From NCBI GenBank assembly GCA_026401035.1, contig JAPLNR010000074.1, positions 40,731-104,730 on the forward strand: 64,000 nucleotides of DNA. Direction: 5' to 3'. A program made the position numbers and the translations under genes. This document shows positions 30,705-39,243 of the stretch, piece by piece (position 1 is the stretch's first letter; the number at the start of each line of letters is the position of its first letter). Below the pieces are notes generated by a model. It was not told the origin of the DNA and did no database searches. It saw only the letters and a list, made by a program, of their open reading frames with translations. This stretch comes from Planctomycetia bacterium. GTDB lineage: Bacteria > Planctomycetota > Planctomycetia > Pirellulales > UBA1268.

Positions 30705-30860
30705 TTTTGTCGGGCACTTCGGTTCCCGACACCCACTGTCCCAAGACACAGAGTCTTCAAGGTGGGGCCTCCGACTTTTTGCTGGCCGTGCGGTCGCTTG
30801 CCCCTGACCCGCATGTCCATGGCAGGACGCTCCTGCCGAGTCAGAGGCCCCACTTTTTTT
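30705..30860 (+). ncRNA. Candidate small RNA with intrinsic terminator
   Basis: Right after the sigma-54-like promoter is hairpin one, TGTCGGG (30708-30714) with CCCGACA (30725-30731), capped by an inner C(TTCG)G tetraloop. The 3' part is a long hairpin, GTGGGGCCTCCGAC (30762-30775) with GTCAGAGGCCCCAC (30840-30853; one mismatch), followed directly by seven T, a strong rho-independent terminator. Inside lies GGCAGGA/TCCTGCC (30822-30838 region). No conserved SRP, tmRNA or RNase P signature was seen. It could instead be a terminator for an unseen upstream transcript. Confidence 0.45.
30762..30860 (+). terminator. Long-stem hairpin followed by T7 tract
   Basis: The stem closes with GGGGCCTC/GAGGCCCC and is followed by TTTTTTT at 30854-30860. 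Its loop of 64 bases is large and has its own hairpin. Orientation is plus. Confidence 0.55.
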
Positions 30861-30890
30861 GTTGCTGCCTCGCAGCCCAGCCCCCCACAC

Positions 30891-30920
30891 TTGACGGTGG
30901 GCCTCATTCTGCGCTATTTT
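30891..30920 (+). promoter_or_regulatory. Promoter of tRNA-Thr
   Basis: TTGACG (30891-30896), 18-base spacer, TATTTT (30915-30920). Expected start near 30927, about 40 bases before the tRNA. Confidence 0.5.
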
Positions 30921-30968
30921 TGCGGGATTCCGGCTGTTCCGCCCCCTGCGTCCGGCAGCCGGATCGTC

Positions 30969-31042
30969 GCCAGCGTAGCTTCAATTGGCAGAGCACCGCA
31001 TTCGTAATGCGGGGGTTGTGGGTTCGATTCCCACCGCTGGCT
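30969..31042 (+). tRNA. tRNA-Thr (anticodon CGT)
   Basis: A 74-base cloverleaf. Acceptor GCCAGCG pairs with CGCTGGC, the anticodon stem CCGCA pairs with TGCGG around loop TTCGTAA (CGT at 31003-31005, reading ACG), and the T-arm GTGGG-TTCGATT-CCCAC is perfect. CCA is not encoded. It lies 62 bases before the TPR/alpha-CTD gene. Confidence 0.96.
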
Positions 31043-31104
31043 TTCGGAGTTCGCTGCGCGATCCTGACTCTTCACAGTTCACTGTTCACAGAAGGTCCTT
31101 ACGA

Positions 31105-32442
31105 ATGATTTCCACAGCCACACTCGATATTCGCGATCTTGTCACCGGCACAGGAGCGTTTGGTCCCACCGACATCAGGAATCTCCTCGAGTCGCTCGGG
31201 AGTGATGCGGCGGCTCATCGCGACCTGCGACTGGCCGTGCAGGAACTCGAGGGCTCCGGAGAACGCAGCCCGGCCGCATCGGTGCGCCTCGGTGTCTGCC
31301 AGTATCTCCTCGGCCGCGCCCACGATGCCCTCGAAACGCTCAAGTCCGGAGACGGCAGCGCCCTGGCGCTGTTCTATCAGGGGCTGGCCCATGCCACGCT
31401 CGGCAACGTCGATGTCGCCCATTACGAGAAGGCTCGGGAGTCGTTCGCCAACGCCCGGAAGGCTGGCTATGACGCCACGGCCTGCGACGTGGCCACCGCC
31501 GAAACGCTGCGGGCCAGCGGCCTACTCGACGAGGCTGGCAAGGCGCTCGAGCGGATCGAGAAGCAGGCCGGATCCGCCGACTATTGGGCGCTCAAGGGAT
31601 CGCTGCTCGCGGAACAGGGCGGCGTTCTCGGCGACACCGTGGCAGCGCTGGAAAAGGCGATTGCGCTCGATGAAGGGCACCCTGCGGCGCTCTTCACGCT
31701 CGGCGTCATCAACGATCGCCTCGGCAACGATGACGAGGCAAAAAAATGCTACGAGCGGTCGCTCAAGCGATACCCGGCCACGGTGGGCGCCCTTCTGAAT
31801 CTCGGCCTGCTGTACGAGGACGAGGACGACTTCACCAAGGCGCAGCGCTGCTACAAGCGAATTCTCGACGCCTTCCCTGACCATCCGCGGGCCCGGCTTT
31901 TCCTCAAAGATTCGTCGGCCACCGGTGACGTGAAACTGGACGAGCAGGAATTGAAGTCGCGGGATCGGCTCGACCACATCATGTCGCTGCCCGTCACCGA
32001 CTTCGAACTTTCGGTACGGAGCCGCAACTGCCTCCAAAAGATGGGCATCATGACGCTGGGCGATTTGGCACGGACGAGCGAGACGGAATTGCTCGAAAGC
32101 AAGAACTTCGGCGAAACGAGCCTGGTCGAGATCAAGGACATGCTGGCTTCGAAGGGCCTTTCGCTGGGGCAGATGGCAGCCCCCGGCGTTGCCGAAGAGC
32201 CTGCACTGGAAGCAGTGGAGCCTTCAGCCGACGAGCAGGAGATCTACTCGCAGCCAATTACGGAACTCAACCTCTCGGTGCGGGCCCGCAAGTGCACGAC
32301 GAAGCTGGGCATCTCCACCATCGGCGAACTCGTGCGGCGAACCGGCGAAGACCTGATGGAGTGCAAGAACTTCGGCGTGACGAGCCTCAACGAGGTTCGC
32401 GAGAAGCTGACCGAGCGGGGCCTGAAACTCCGCGGCGACTGA
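31105..32442 (+). CDS. TPR protein with two RNA polymerase alpha-CTD domains
   Basis: 445-aa protein. Residues about 50-275 are tetratricopeptide repeats (LGVCQYLLGRAHDALETL, FTLGVINDRLGNDDEAKKCY, LNLGLLYEDEDDFTKAQRCY). Two C-terminal domains of about 60 residues each copy the C-terminal domain of RNA polymerase alpha: FELSVRSRNCLQKMGIMTLG and LNLSVRARKCTTKLGISTIG, each followed by KNFGxTSLxE. In alpha this fold binds UP-element DNA and regulators. In copy one the DNA-contact residues R265, N268 and the Gly/Ser are kept, while K298 is Thr in both copies. ATG 31105 follows GAAGG. A role in transcription or DNA binding is inferred. It is not the alpha subunit itself. Confidence 0.85.
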   Translation: MISTATLDIRDLVTGTGAFGPTDIRNLLESLGSDAAAHRDLRLAVQELEGSGERSPAASVRLGVCQYLLGRAHDALETLKSGDGSALALFYQGLAHATLGNVDVAHYEKARESFANARKAGYDATACDVATAETLRASGLLDEAGKALERIEKQAGSADYWALKGSLLAEQGGVLGDTVAALEKAIALDEGHPAALFTLGVINDRLGNDDEAKKCYERSLKRYPATVGALLNLGLLYEDEDDFTKAQRCYKRILDAFPDHPRARLFLKDSSATGDVKLDEQELKSRDRLDHIMSLPVTDFELSVRSRNCLQKMGIMTLGDLARTSETELLESKNFGETSLVEIKDMLASKGLSLGQMAAPGVAEEPALEAVEPSADEQEIYSQPITELNLSVRARKCTTKLGISTIGELVRRTGEDLMECKNFGVTSLNEVREKLTERGLKLRGD

Positions 32443-32636
32443 GTCAGGCCCCGGGTCAGGCGCAGAGTCAGACCCTGGGATCCGCCGGGAACTGGAACGC
32501 GACCAAAAAATCAAATTCAGGCCGAAAAAGAGCACTCACCCCCTCTTTTGAGCGTCATTGAATTTGCGTTTTTCGCCGGTTCTCGATAGTGTTGAAGGGC
32601 ACTGAACGTTTGTCGCCACCTCGCGGGGACTTTCCA

Positions 32637-33755
32637 TTGACCAATGCCAGCCTGAAGGAAAAACCTGTTCGCGATCTCGCCCGGATGGCAAAGCAGCACG
32701 GTGTGGCTGGCTGGCATTCGATGCGGAAAGACCAACTCATCACCGCACTCATTCGCAAGGCGCGGTCTCGTCGACCCGTCGCGGATGCGATCCCTTCCGG
32801 CCCCCGGAAGACGACCGAGCGACCGGTGGCTGTGGTCGTGGCCCCCACGAAGGCCACCCAGGATGCCGTGGTTGCCCAGCGAATTCAGGAGGCCCGCGAC
32901 CGTCTGGCACGGGTGAAAAACCTGGCCACGCTGCCAGAAAACGGGCGGCCAACCCGGCATGTTCGTGATCGGATGGTGGTCATGGTCCGCGGTCCCCACT
33001 GGATTCATGCCTTCTGGGAAGTGACGGCGAGGAGCATCGCGCGAGCCCAGGCGGCCCTTGGACAGGAGTGGCACGCGGCCCAACCAGTGCTGCGGCTTCT
33101 CGAACTGGAAAACGGCCTGACGGGCTCTCCCTCGGAACGGGTGATCCGCACGATCAACGTGCACGGAGGCGTAAAAAATTGGTTCATCGATATCCGTGAG
33201 CCGATGCGCTGCCGCGTCGAACTCGGCTATGCCACGCCGTCCGGCAGGTTTCACGCCCTGGCCCGCAGCAATGCCGTTTCCACGCCCGCCGGCTCGCAGT
33301 GCGACACGCTCGACACCCATTGGGGCGACATCGCGGGCGACTGCGAGAAGATCTATGCCATGAGCGGCGGTTTTTCACCGGAGAACAACACCACCGAACT
33401 GCAGGAGCTTTTCGAGGAGCGGCTGCGGCGACCGATGGGCCCACCGGCCGCCCGCCGAATGGCGGACAACGACCCCGACGATCAGCGTTCAAGCGACTTC
33501 CAACTCGAGGTGGATGCTGAAATGATCGTGTACGGCGTCACCCAGCCGGGGTCCTACGTGACGCTGCAGGGGGAGCCGGTGAAGGTGCAGCCCGATGGCA
33601 CCTTTCGGGTGCGGGTCGACCTGCCCAACAAGCGACAGGTATTGCCGATCGTTGCCAGCACAGCCGATGGTATCGAACGGCAGACGGTCGTGCTGGCGGT
33701 GGAGCGCAACACGAAGTCCATGGAGCCACTGGGCCGCGACGGACTCGACGGCTGA
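32637..33755 (+). CDS. DUF4912 protein with Rho N-terminal-like domain
   Basis: 372-aa protein. It opens with VRDLARMAKQHGVAGWHSMR then KDQLITALIRKA, a Rho-N/SAP-like helical motif linked with nucleic acid binding. The middle (RDRMVVMVRGPHWIHAFWEV to CRVELGYATPSGRFHAL) is a DUF4912 domain. The last 90 residues (EMIVYGVTQPGSYVTLQGEP then VKVQPDGTFRVRVDLP) form a beta-sandwich-like module. The TTG start at 32637 has GGGGA upstream and gives the family-like N-terminus; the frame is open back to 32589. It follows the TPR/alpha-CTD gene on the same strand. Function unknown. Confidence 0.78.
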   Translation: MTNASLKEKPVRDLARMAKQHGVAGWHSMRKDQLITALIRKARSRRPVADAIPSGPRKTTERPVAVVVAPTKATQDAVVAQRIQEARDRLARVKNLATLPENGRPTRHVRDRMVVMVRGPHWIHAFWEVTARSIARAQAALGQEWHAAQPVLRLLELENGLTGSPSERVIRTINVHGGVKNWFIDIREPMRCRVELGYATPSGRFHALARSNAVSTPAGSQCDTLDTHWGDIAGDCEKIYAMSGGFSPENNTTELQELFEERLRRPMGPPAARRMADNDPDDQRSSDFQLEVDAEMIVYGVTQPGSYVTLQGEPVKVQPDGTFRVRVDLPNKRQVLPIVASTADGIERQTVVLAVERNTKSMEPLGRDGLDG

Positions 33756-34042
33756 TGATCAGAAAAAAGCCGTCGATAGCCTTTTTCTTCAGCCTGCTAC
33801 AATACGAACGAGGAGTGTGCGGCGATAAGTTTTCTGCCATGCTCGTGATGCGTCGAACCATGCCGGTGAGCTTTAACGAGGCTCGTTGGGGGCCGATAAA
33901 TGGTTTTGGTTGCGTGTACAGCCGGGGTTGGCGACTTCGGTCGGCAACATTCGGATCACATGCCCCTGAATCCAAGGCACCCCCTTCTTTTTTTCAACGA
34001 GCTCTCCGCATTCCCCGGCGCCACGGCATTGCGGTGGAAAAC

Positions 34043-36046
34043 TTATCGCCGCCCGCTTCCGGCCGGCTTCCGGGCTTCTTGCGCGGCCCAGGCTTCGAAG
34101 AGTGACTGCGGTGGCGACTTGAAGATGTCACCAAACGCCTTTTCGAAACTGGCCCCCGCGTCGATTGCCTCGATCAACATGCGGAGTTTTGCTTCGGGAC
34201 GGGCAATGGCGGCCACGAAGCCACCGCCGATGGCGGCCGTGGCCACCGGGCCTGCCTGGCCGTCGAAGTAATCCGCCGCCGAACCGAGCCGCTGCAGTTG
34301 CTCCGTCGCCTCCCGCCGCCACTCCTTCACGCAAGGCGCTTTTGCAGCCGCCCTCATCGCCACCACCCGGCCCGCCCCGCTGGCAAACCAATCCGGGCTC
34401 CCACGCGACAGAAAGGCTGCGGCCGCGATCTGCTCGGCCACGAGCGCCGTGAGTTCGGCGGCGACCTCATCCTCCTCCGTGCCGGCATTCGCTGCCGGAA
34501 CGACGAGCGCACCGTAGGCCACGTCTCCCTTAAGGCCAGCGTGACCGCCGAGGCCCTTGGGCCGCTCGTCGTCGAGCACTTCCTGCCAGAACGTTGAATA
34601 ATCGTACGGCTTCGCGAACACATACACGGCGACGCCCCCCTTGAGCAGCGGCTTCCCGGTGCCCACGAGCAGCCGCTGCGAAGCCTCCAGGGCCTGTTCG
34701 GCCGCAATGGCAACCGCCTCCATCTGCGACTTCGTCGAATTGCCGATCAAGTACATATCGCCGCGCGGCTCGACCACGGGCTCCTCGTCGCCGATCACCC
34801 GCTGCCAGAGTTTTCCCGAGGCTGCCTGCCGAACCTTCAAGAGTTCCTCGTGGGACAGGCTTCTTGCCCTGCCGGCCGCAGCCAGATTCTCGAGCGGATC
34901 CTTTGGCGTGAGCAGGTCGAGCCGTGCCCCCTGGGCGATCCACTTCTCAACCAGCGCGATGACCTCGGGCGAGAGCGGCGGCTTGCCGATGGGCATCCGC
35001 TGGCCGTCGATGCCCGTCCCTTTGATTTTTCGGAGCAGGAGGCTCTCGGCGGCCTGACCGGCATTGACCGCCGGGCCGCTCTCACCGCCGCGCATGAGCC
35101 GAGCGAATGTCACCATCGACAGGTTTTCTTCGGGGTCGTCATCGTCGTGGCAACCGCAGCAGTTTTTCAGCAGCACGGGGGCGATATCGAAGGCAAACGA
35201 CACATCCCCCGGCTTCAAGGTGACGGGACCCGCCGGCGTGGCGGACATGGCAGGCATGGCGGCCGCAACCGGCGCCGCTTCGCCCAGCGGCCGTGCCAGC
35301 ATGTCGATGCCCACCGTCGGATCCGGCGCATCGTACGCGGCCCCCGCGTCGATCCACCGCTTGAGCGTCGCCAGTTCGTCCGGCCCAACCTTGCCGCCGC
35401 CGCGGGGCATGTCTCCCGATTCGATCACCTCAACCAGCCGACTCGCGTCGCCGACGCCGCGTTGCACGGCGCCCGTCTTCATCAGGCCCTCGTAGGAGGC
35501 CATCTGAAAGCCGCCTTTTCTGCCGGTGACGTGACAACCACCGCACCGACTCATGAGGATCGGCGCCACCTGCTTGACGAAACTCACGGCCTGCGGCCCA
35601 CCGGCGGCTCCCGGACGCGGGCCGAGGAATGCGGCGGCATCAGGCGGGTCGGCCGGCTTTGCCGGAGGCTTGGCGGCGGCCGCTTTTCCGGCGGCCGATT
35701 TGATGTCGGGAATCTTGATTCCCGACACATCCACCTCCTCGAGTGCCAGTTGTTCCTTGAGCGACCTGCACGCATCCACCAGACCCCGCGTTCCCGACGG
35801 CAAGCGGTCGAGTTCCAGCAGCGAATCCAACTGTTTCACCGCGGCGGTCAATTTGCCGCGGGCCTTCGCCGGCTTGCCGGAGTCGAGCAACGCCTCGGCT
35901 TCATCGAGCGTGCCACGAATCTGCTGCGGAGAAGGCGGATCCGTGGACTCGGCACCGAGGCTCGAGGAACGCGTGAGGCCCGCCAGCCAGATGCAAACCC
36001 CCAGCAGCAGGGCACCGGCTGCAAACCGTGACGGAAAGGGGTTCAT
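34043..36046 (-). CDS. Planctomycete cytochrome-type protein with two CxxCH domains
   Basis: 667-aa exported protein with an N-terminal signal segment (AAGALLLGVCIWLAGL). Two copies of the planctomycete cytochrome C domain appear: FVKQVAPILMSRCGGCHVTG near residues 155-240 and FDIAPVLLKNCCGCHDDD near 285-385. Each CxxCH can bind one heme c, and each is followed by a long segment with a Met-Pro (SGDMPRGG, QRMPIGKPPLSP) typical of the family. The C-terminal 270 residues are unrecognised and predicted soluble. The ResB/CcsA pair in this window could mature it. It is the last gene of a three-gene minus-strand operon. Confidence 0.85.
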   Translation of the reverse strand: MNPFPSRFAAGALLLGVCIWLAGLTRSSSLGAESTDPPSPQQIRGTLDEAEALLDSGKPAKARGKLTAAVKQLDSLLELDRLPSGTRGLVDACRSLKEQLALEEVDVSGIKIPDIKSAAGKAAAAKPPAKPADPPDAAAFLGPRPGAAGGPQAVSFVKQVAPILMSRCGGCHVTGRKGGFQMASYEGLMKTGAVQRGVGDASRLVEVIESGDMPRGGGKVGPDELATLKRWIDAGAAYDAPDPTVGIDMLARPLGEAAPVAAAMPAMSATPAGPVTLKPGDVSFAFDIAPVLLKNCCGCHDDDDPEENLSMVTFARLMRGGESGPAVNAGQAAESLLLRKIKGTGIDGQRMPIGKPPLSPEVIALVEKWIAQGARLDLLTPKDPLENLAAAGRARSLSHEELLKVRQAASGKLWQRVIGDEEPVVEPRGDMYLIGNSTKSQMEAVAIAAEQALEASQRLLVGTGKPLLKGGVAVYVFAKPYDYSTFWQEVLDDERPKGLGGHAGLKGDVAYGALVVPAANAGTEEDEVAAELTALVAEQIAAAAFLSRGSPDWFASGAGRVVAMRAAAKAPCVKEWRREATEQLQRLGSAADYFDGQAGPVATAAIGGGFVAAIARPEAKLRMLIEAIDAGASFEKAFGDIFKSPPQSLFEAWAAQEARKPAGSGRR

Positions 36047-36055
36047 CTCGGCTCG

Positions 36056-36463
36056 CTACGGTTGATGACTCAGGCCGATCCAAGGGCCGCCGAACAACGC
36101 GCCCAACAGAAACGAAACGACCACGATCGCCGGCAGAAGCATTGCCAGAGCATAAACCGCCGGGCGTGGGAAAGTCACGCCCGGGGCGACCGCAATCGCG
36201 GGCTCGGGGCCCTCCTCTGATTCCGCTTCGGAAGGGGGCAGCGAAAACGTCGGGGTGGCGAAGATGCCGCCGGGCGGTGCTTCGAGCGCCGCGATCGAGG
36301 CCTCGACCTCCCGGGTTTCAAACCGCGTCTTGGGCGGGCTGCCACCCGCCCCGGGCACGACCACACGGGTCTGGCATTTGGGGCAGGGGACGGTGGTGCC
36401 AGACCACCGGGTCGGCACGTGCAGCCTGACGCGGCACCCCGTGCAGCGAAATTCAATCGCCAT
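36056..36463 (-). CDS. Zinc-ribbon membrane protein
   Basis: 135-aa protein. The N-terminus MAIEFRCTGCRVRLHVP and TTVPCPKCQTRVVVP is a C4 zinc ribbon (CxxC, about 17 residues, CxxC), a motif abundant in planctomycete proteins. A membrane helix (VYALAMLLPAIVVVSFLLGA) lies at the end. ATG 36463 is selected because the ribbon is complete from there; it overlaps the end of the upstream gene by 11 bases. Function unknown. Confidence 0.75.
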   Translation of the reverse strand: MAIEFRCTGCRVRLHVPTRWSGTTVPCPKCQTRVVVPGAGGSPPKTRFETREVEASIAALEAPPGGIFATPTFSLPPSEAESEEGPEPAIAVAPGVTFPRPAVYALAMLLPAIVVVSFLLGALFGGPWIGLSHQP

Positions 36464-36752
36464 GGCCGGGCTCCCGGCCAGGCGCTTCGGCAATCCTGTG
36501 GCGCCGTCTTCGTCTGCGGCCGCGGGGCCGGTCGTCCAAGGCGGCAATACCACTGGCCACCGCGGTGGCAATCACGGCCGTCAACCAGACCGCTCCCAGC
36601 GCCAGGGCGCTGCGGCCACAGACGGCGGCCCCGGCGGCGTCGCCCAGGGAGCCGAGAAGCACACCCAGCCCAAACACCACCGTCATCGCGACGGGCAGCA
36701 GCAGCGAGCAGGCCACTCCGGCCACCAGAATCCGCCTGAACACTCCGCGCAT
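36453..36752 (-). CDS. Small membrane protein with Arg-rich tail
   Basis: 99-aa protein with two hydrophobic helices (RILVAGVACSLLLPVAMTVV with its extension, and LALGAVWLTAVIATAVASGI) and a basic C-terminal tail (RPRGRRRRRRHRIAE). ATG 36752 gives MRGVFRRILVAG at the start; 36788 is also open. It overlaps the zinc-ribbon gene by 11 bases and probably shares its transcript. No homologous family recognised. Confidence 0.55.
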   Translation of the reverse strand: MRGVFRRILVAGVACSLLLPVAMTVVFGLGVLLGSLGDAAGAAVCGRSALALGAVWLTAVIATAVASGIAALDDRPRGRRRRRRHRIAEAPGREPGHGD

Positions 36753-36854
36753 GAGCCGGTCATTTCCTGAGGACTGCGAGCCGAGCAATCGTCGAATTGT
36801 GCGGTCGTGCCACAGGCATCGTCAAGGAACGCTTCGACAAACTAGAATCCGGAC

Positions 36855-39206
36855 ATGCTTGCGCCGCGGCCACGGGCCTCCATAGTGCTCCTTTTCGTCC
36901 TGACGGCGGGCCTGTGGCCCACGCCGGCGGCGGCAGATCGCGTCGAACTCGCCGACGGCCGGGTGCTGGAGGGCAGTTTCGTGCTCCTGCCTGGCGTGGC
37001 GACCGATCCGGCCGCGGAGGCCGCCCGCGGCAACCCAACCGGCACGCCGATCCTCGCCTGCGACGACCAGCTCACGCGGACGATGGTTTCCAAGCGGCGG
37101 GTCGTGAAGGTGGAGCCGAGCCCGGCAGGCCTCGGGCTGGAACGCATCGAAATCCCGCAGCGCGTGCCGGAAAACGGCCGACGGGTGACAGCCGTTGGGG
37201 GAGTCATCGAGGCGACTCCCTTCGACGAATTCGGCCGCCGCGTCCTGGCGCTGGCCACCGCGTCCGGCCGCGTCGACATCGTGCAGGGGATCACGCAGAT
37301 CACGCCGCGGTGGACCAGCGTCGAGGGAATCACCACCGAGCATCCGGTGCTGCTCGACACGCGGATCGCCACCTCTTCGATCCCGCGCGACGTGTTGCGG
37401 CGGGTGATCGACCAGCACATCGACCGGAAGAATTCAGACCAGCGGCTCCGGGTCGTGCGGCTGCTGCTGCAGGCCGAGCGGTATGACGACGCCCGGCATG
37501 AACTCGACGCCGTTCTCGCCGACTTCCCCGACCTTGCGGCGCTCACCGCGGAGCGGAAAGGCCTCGCGGAACTCGCCGCCGCCAAACTGCTCGATGAGAT
37601 CCTGCTGCGTGGCCGCGCCGGACAGGATCGGCTGGCGATGCGGCTGCTCGAGGATTTCCCGGCCGCCGATGCCGGCGGGGAGGTGGTCGAAGCGGTGCGG
37701 GAGTCCCGCGACGCCTATCGCGACCGCCAGACTCGGGCCAAACAGCTGGTCGAGGAACTTCGTGGCCGACTGGCCGCGCTCGAGGACGAAGAGACGCGGA
37801 CCGCGGCGACCCGCATCGTCGCTGAAATGGCGGGCGGACTTTCATTCGCGACGCTCGACCGGTTGGCGGCGTTCGAACGGCTGGGCACCGACCCGCAGTT
37901 GCCCCCCGACCGGGCGCTGGCCATCGCGATCAGCGGCTGGCTGCAGGGGGCGGCGGCCGCCAGCGAAAACCTGAAACTGGCCCTTTCGGCGGCGCGGGTT
38001 CGCGACCTGCTGCGGGAGTATCTGCAGGCGGCTGACGCGGCGGTCCGCGACACGCTCCGTGTCAAACTCGGGAACGAGGAAGCCTTTTCTCCGGCGACTG
38101 TCGCGGCCCTTGCCCGCCAGATGCGGCCCCCAGCCGAGCCCACTGCCGCAATCGCGCCGGGCCTCCACGAACTCGACGTGGTCGGCCTGGAGGGGGAGCC
38201 GGGGAGTCGCTGCCTTGTGCAGCTACCGCCGGAGTATGATCCACTCCGCAGGTATCCGGTTGTGGTCTCACTGCATGCCGCCTGGTCAACCCCGCTCAAC
38301 CAGATCGATTGGTGGGCGGGCCAGCCCGGCCAGGACGGCCTGCGCCGCGGCCAGGCCACGAGACGTGGGGTGATCGTCATCGCCCCCGCCTGGACCGCTC
38401 CGCAGCAGACATCCTACGAGTATTCCGCCCGCGATCACGCCGCCGTGCTGAATGCCCTCCGCGCCGCCCAGCGTCGGTTTTCAATCGACTCCGACCGGGT
38501 GTTCCTCTCCGGCCACTCCCTCGGTGGGGATGCGGCCTGGGACATCGCGCTGGCCCATCCCGACCTCTGGGCCGGGCTCGTCGCCATCGCGCCCACTGCC
38601 GGGAAGTACGTCAACCACTATTGGCATAACGCCCGAACGCTCCCCATCTACATCGTCGCGGGTGAACTCGACACGGCCTGCATGGCCCGCAACAGCATGG
38701 ATCTCGACCGCTACTTCGCGAAGGGCTTCGACACCACCTACGTGGAGTACCGCGGCCGCGGACACGAGCACTTCTCCGACGAAGTCCTGCGAATTTTCGA
38801 CTGGATGGCGATCAAGCAACGGACGTTCTTTCCGCGCTCGATCGATGTCGTGACGCTGCGGCCGTGGGACCGCTTCTTCTGGTGGCTGGAGATGGCGGGG
38901 GCCCCGGAGAAGACCGTCGTGCTGCCGGCCCAGTGGCCGCCGCCGGCCGGCTTTCGGCCGTTCTCGATCGAGGCCAAGACCACCCCCGGCAACAGCGTGG
39001 CGGTTCATTGCGGTGCGGAGCGGGTAAGGGTCTGGCTGTCACCGGAACTGGTCGACTTCGAGCGTCCGATCACGGTCACCCTCGACGGCCGAAAACTGAC
39101 CCGTGAGGGAGTCGATCCAGACATCGACGTGCTGCTCGAAGACCTGCGGCTTCGGGGCGATCGCCAGCACCCGTTCTGGGCGGCCGTGGACTGGCCGCTC
39201 AAATAG
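36855..39206 (+). CDS. Secreted alpha/beta-hydrolase (esterase-like)
   Basis: 783-aa protein with a signal peptide (SIVLLFVLTAGLWPTPAAA). Residues about 30-420 are a lineage-specific helical region with a repetitive Leu/Arg-rich pattern. From about 430 there is an alpha/beta-hydrolase of the PHB-depolymerase/esterase type: YPVVVSLHAAWSTPLNQI, nucleophile elbow VFLSGHSLGGDAAWDIALAH, and the late YRGRGHEHFSDE with a likely catalytic His. The acid is probably Asp in IVAGELDTACM. Substrate unknown; an exported esterase or peptidase is inferred. It diverges from the minus-strand operon at 36752. Confidence 0.72.
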   Translation: MLAPRPRASIVLLFVLTAGLWPTPAAADRVELADGRVLEGSFVLLPGVATDPAAEAARGNPTGTPILACDDQLTRTMVSKRRVVKVEPSPAGLGLERIEIPQRVPENGRRVTAVGGVIEATPFDEFGRRVLALATASGRVDIVQGITQITPRWTSVEGITTEHPVLLDTRIATSSIPRDVLRRVIDQHIDRKNSDQRLRVVRLLLQAERYDDARHELDAVLADFPDLAALTAERKGLAELAAAKLLDEILLRGRAGQDRLAMRLLEDFPAADAGGEVVEAVRESRDAYRDRQTRAKQLVEELRGRLAALEDEETRTAATRIVAEMAGGLSFATLDRLAAFERLGTDPQLPPDRALAIAISGWLQGAAAASENLKLALSAARVRDLLREYLQAADAAVRDTLRVKLGNEEAFSPATVAALARQMRPPAEPTAAIAPGLHELDVVGLEGEPGSRCLVQLPPEYDPLRRYPVVVSLHAAWSTPLNQIDWWAGQPGQDGLRRGQATRRGVIVIAPAWTAPQQTSYEYSARDHAAVLNALRAAQRRFSIDSDRVFLSGHSLGGDAAWDIALAHPDLWAGLVAIAPTAGKYVNHYWHNARTLPIYIVAGELDTACMARNSMDLDRYFAKGFDTTYVEYRGRGHEHFSDEVLRIFDWMAIKQRTFFPRSIDVVTLRPWDRFFWWLEMAGAPEKTVVLPAQWPPPAGFRPFSIEAKTTPGNSVAVHCGAERVRVWLSPELVDFERPITVTLDGRKLTREGVDPDIDVLLEDLRLRGDRQHPFWAAVDWPLK

Positions 39207-39243
39207 CCGTGCGTTTACCAGCAATGCGCCGAGAAGCCGGGAC

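Larger units (their letters stand above)
30364..30968. other. Intergenic region with candidate small RNA and tRNA promoter
   Basis: About 600 bases between kdsA (minus) and tRNA-Thr (plus) with no convincing gene; open frames cross structured DNA and even the tRNA, so they are rejected. The right half holds a sigma-54-like promoter, a terminator-ended structured transcript and the tRNA promoter. The left half (30364-30660) shows nothing further. Confidence 0.65.

Noticed and set aside
30762..30860. SRP (4.5S) or 6S RNA
   Set aside because: On both strands the conserved SRP domain IV loop with GGAAG and AGCAGCC is missing; 6S-type closing stem and bubble were not found.
30521..31108. Open frame across the intergenic region and tRNA
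   Set aside because: It reads through the tRNA gene and the terminator hairpin, so it is not coding.
32526..32549. AAAAGAG/CTCTTTT hairpin as terminator after the TPR/alpha-CTD gene
   Set aside because: Weak AT stem and only four T; chance occurrence is likely in this AT-richer gap.
33756..34042. TACAAT box at 33795 as promoter
   Set aside because: No -35 partner and no gene downstream on the plus strand; the 287-base gap shows nothing else firm.
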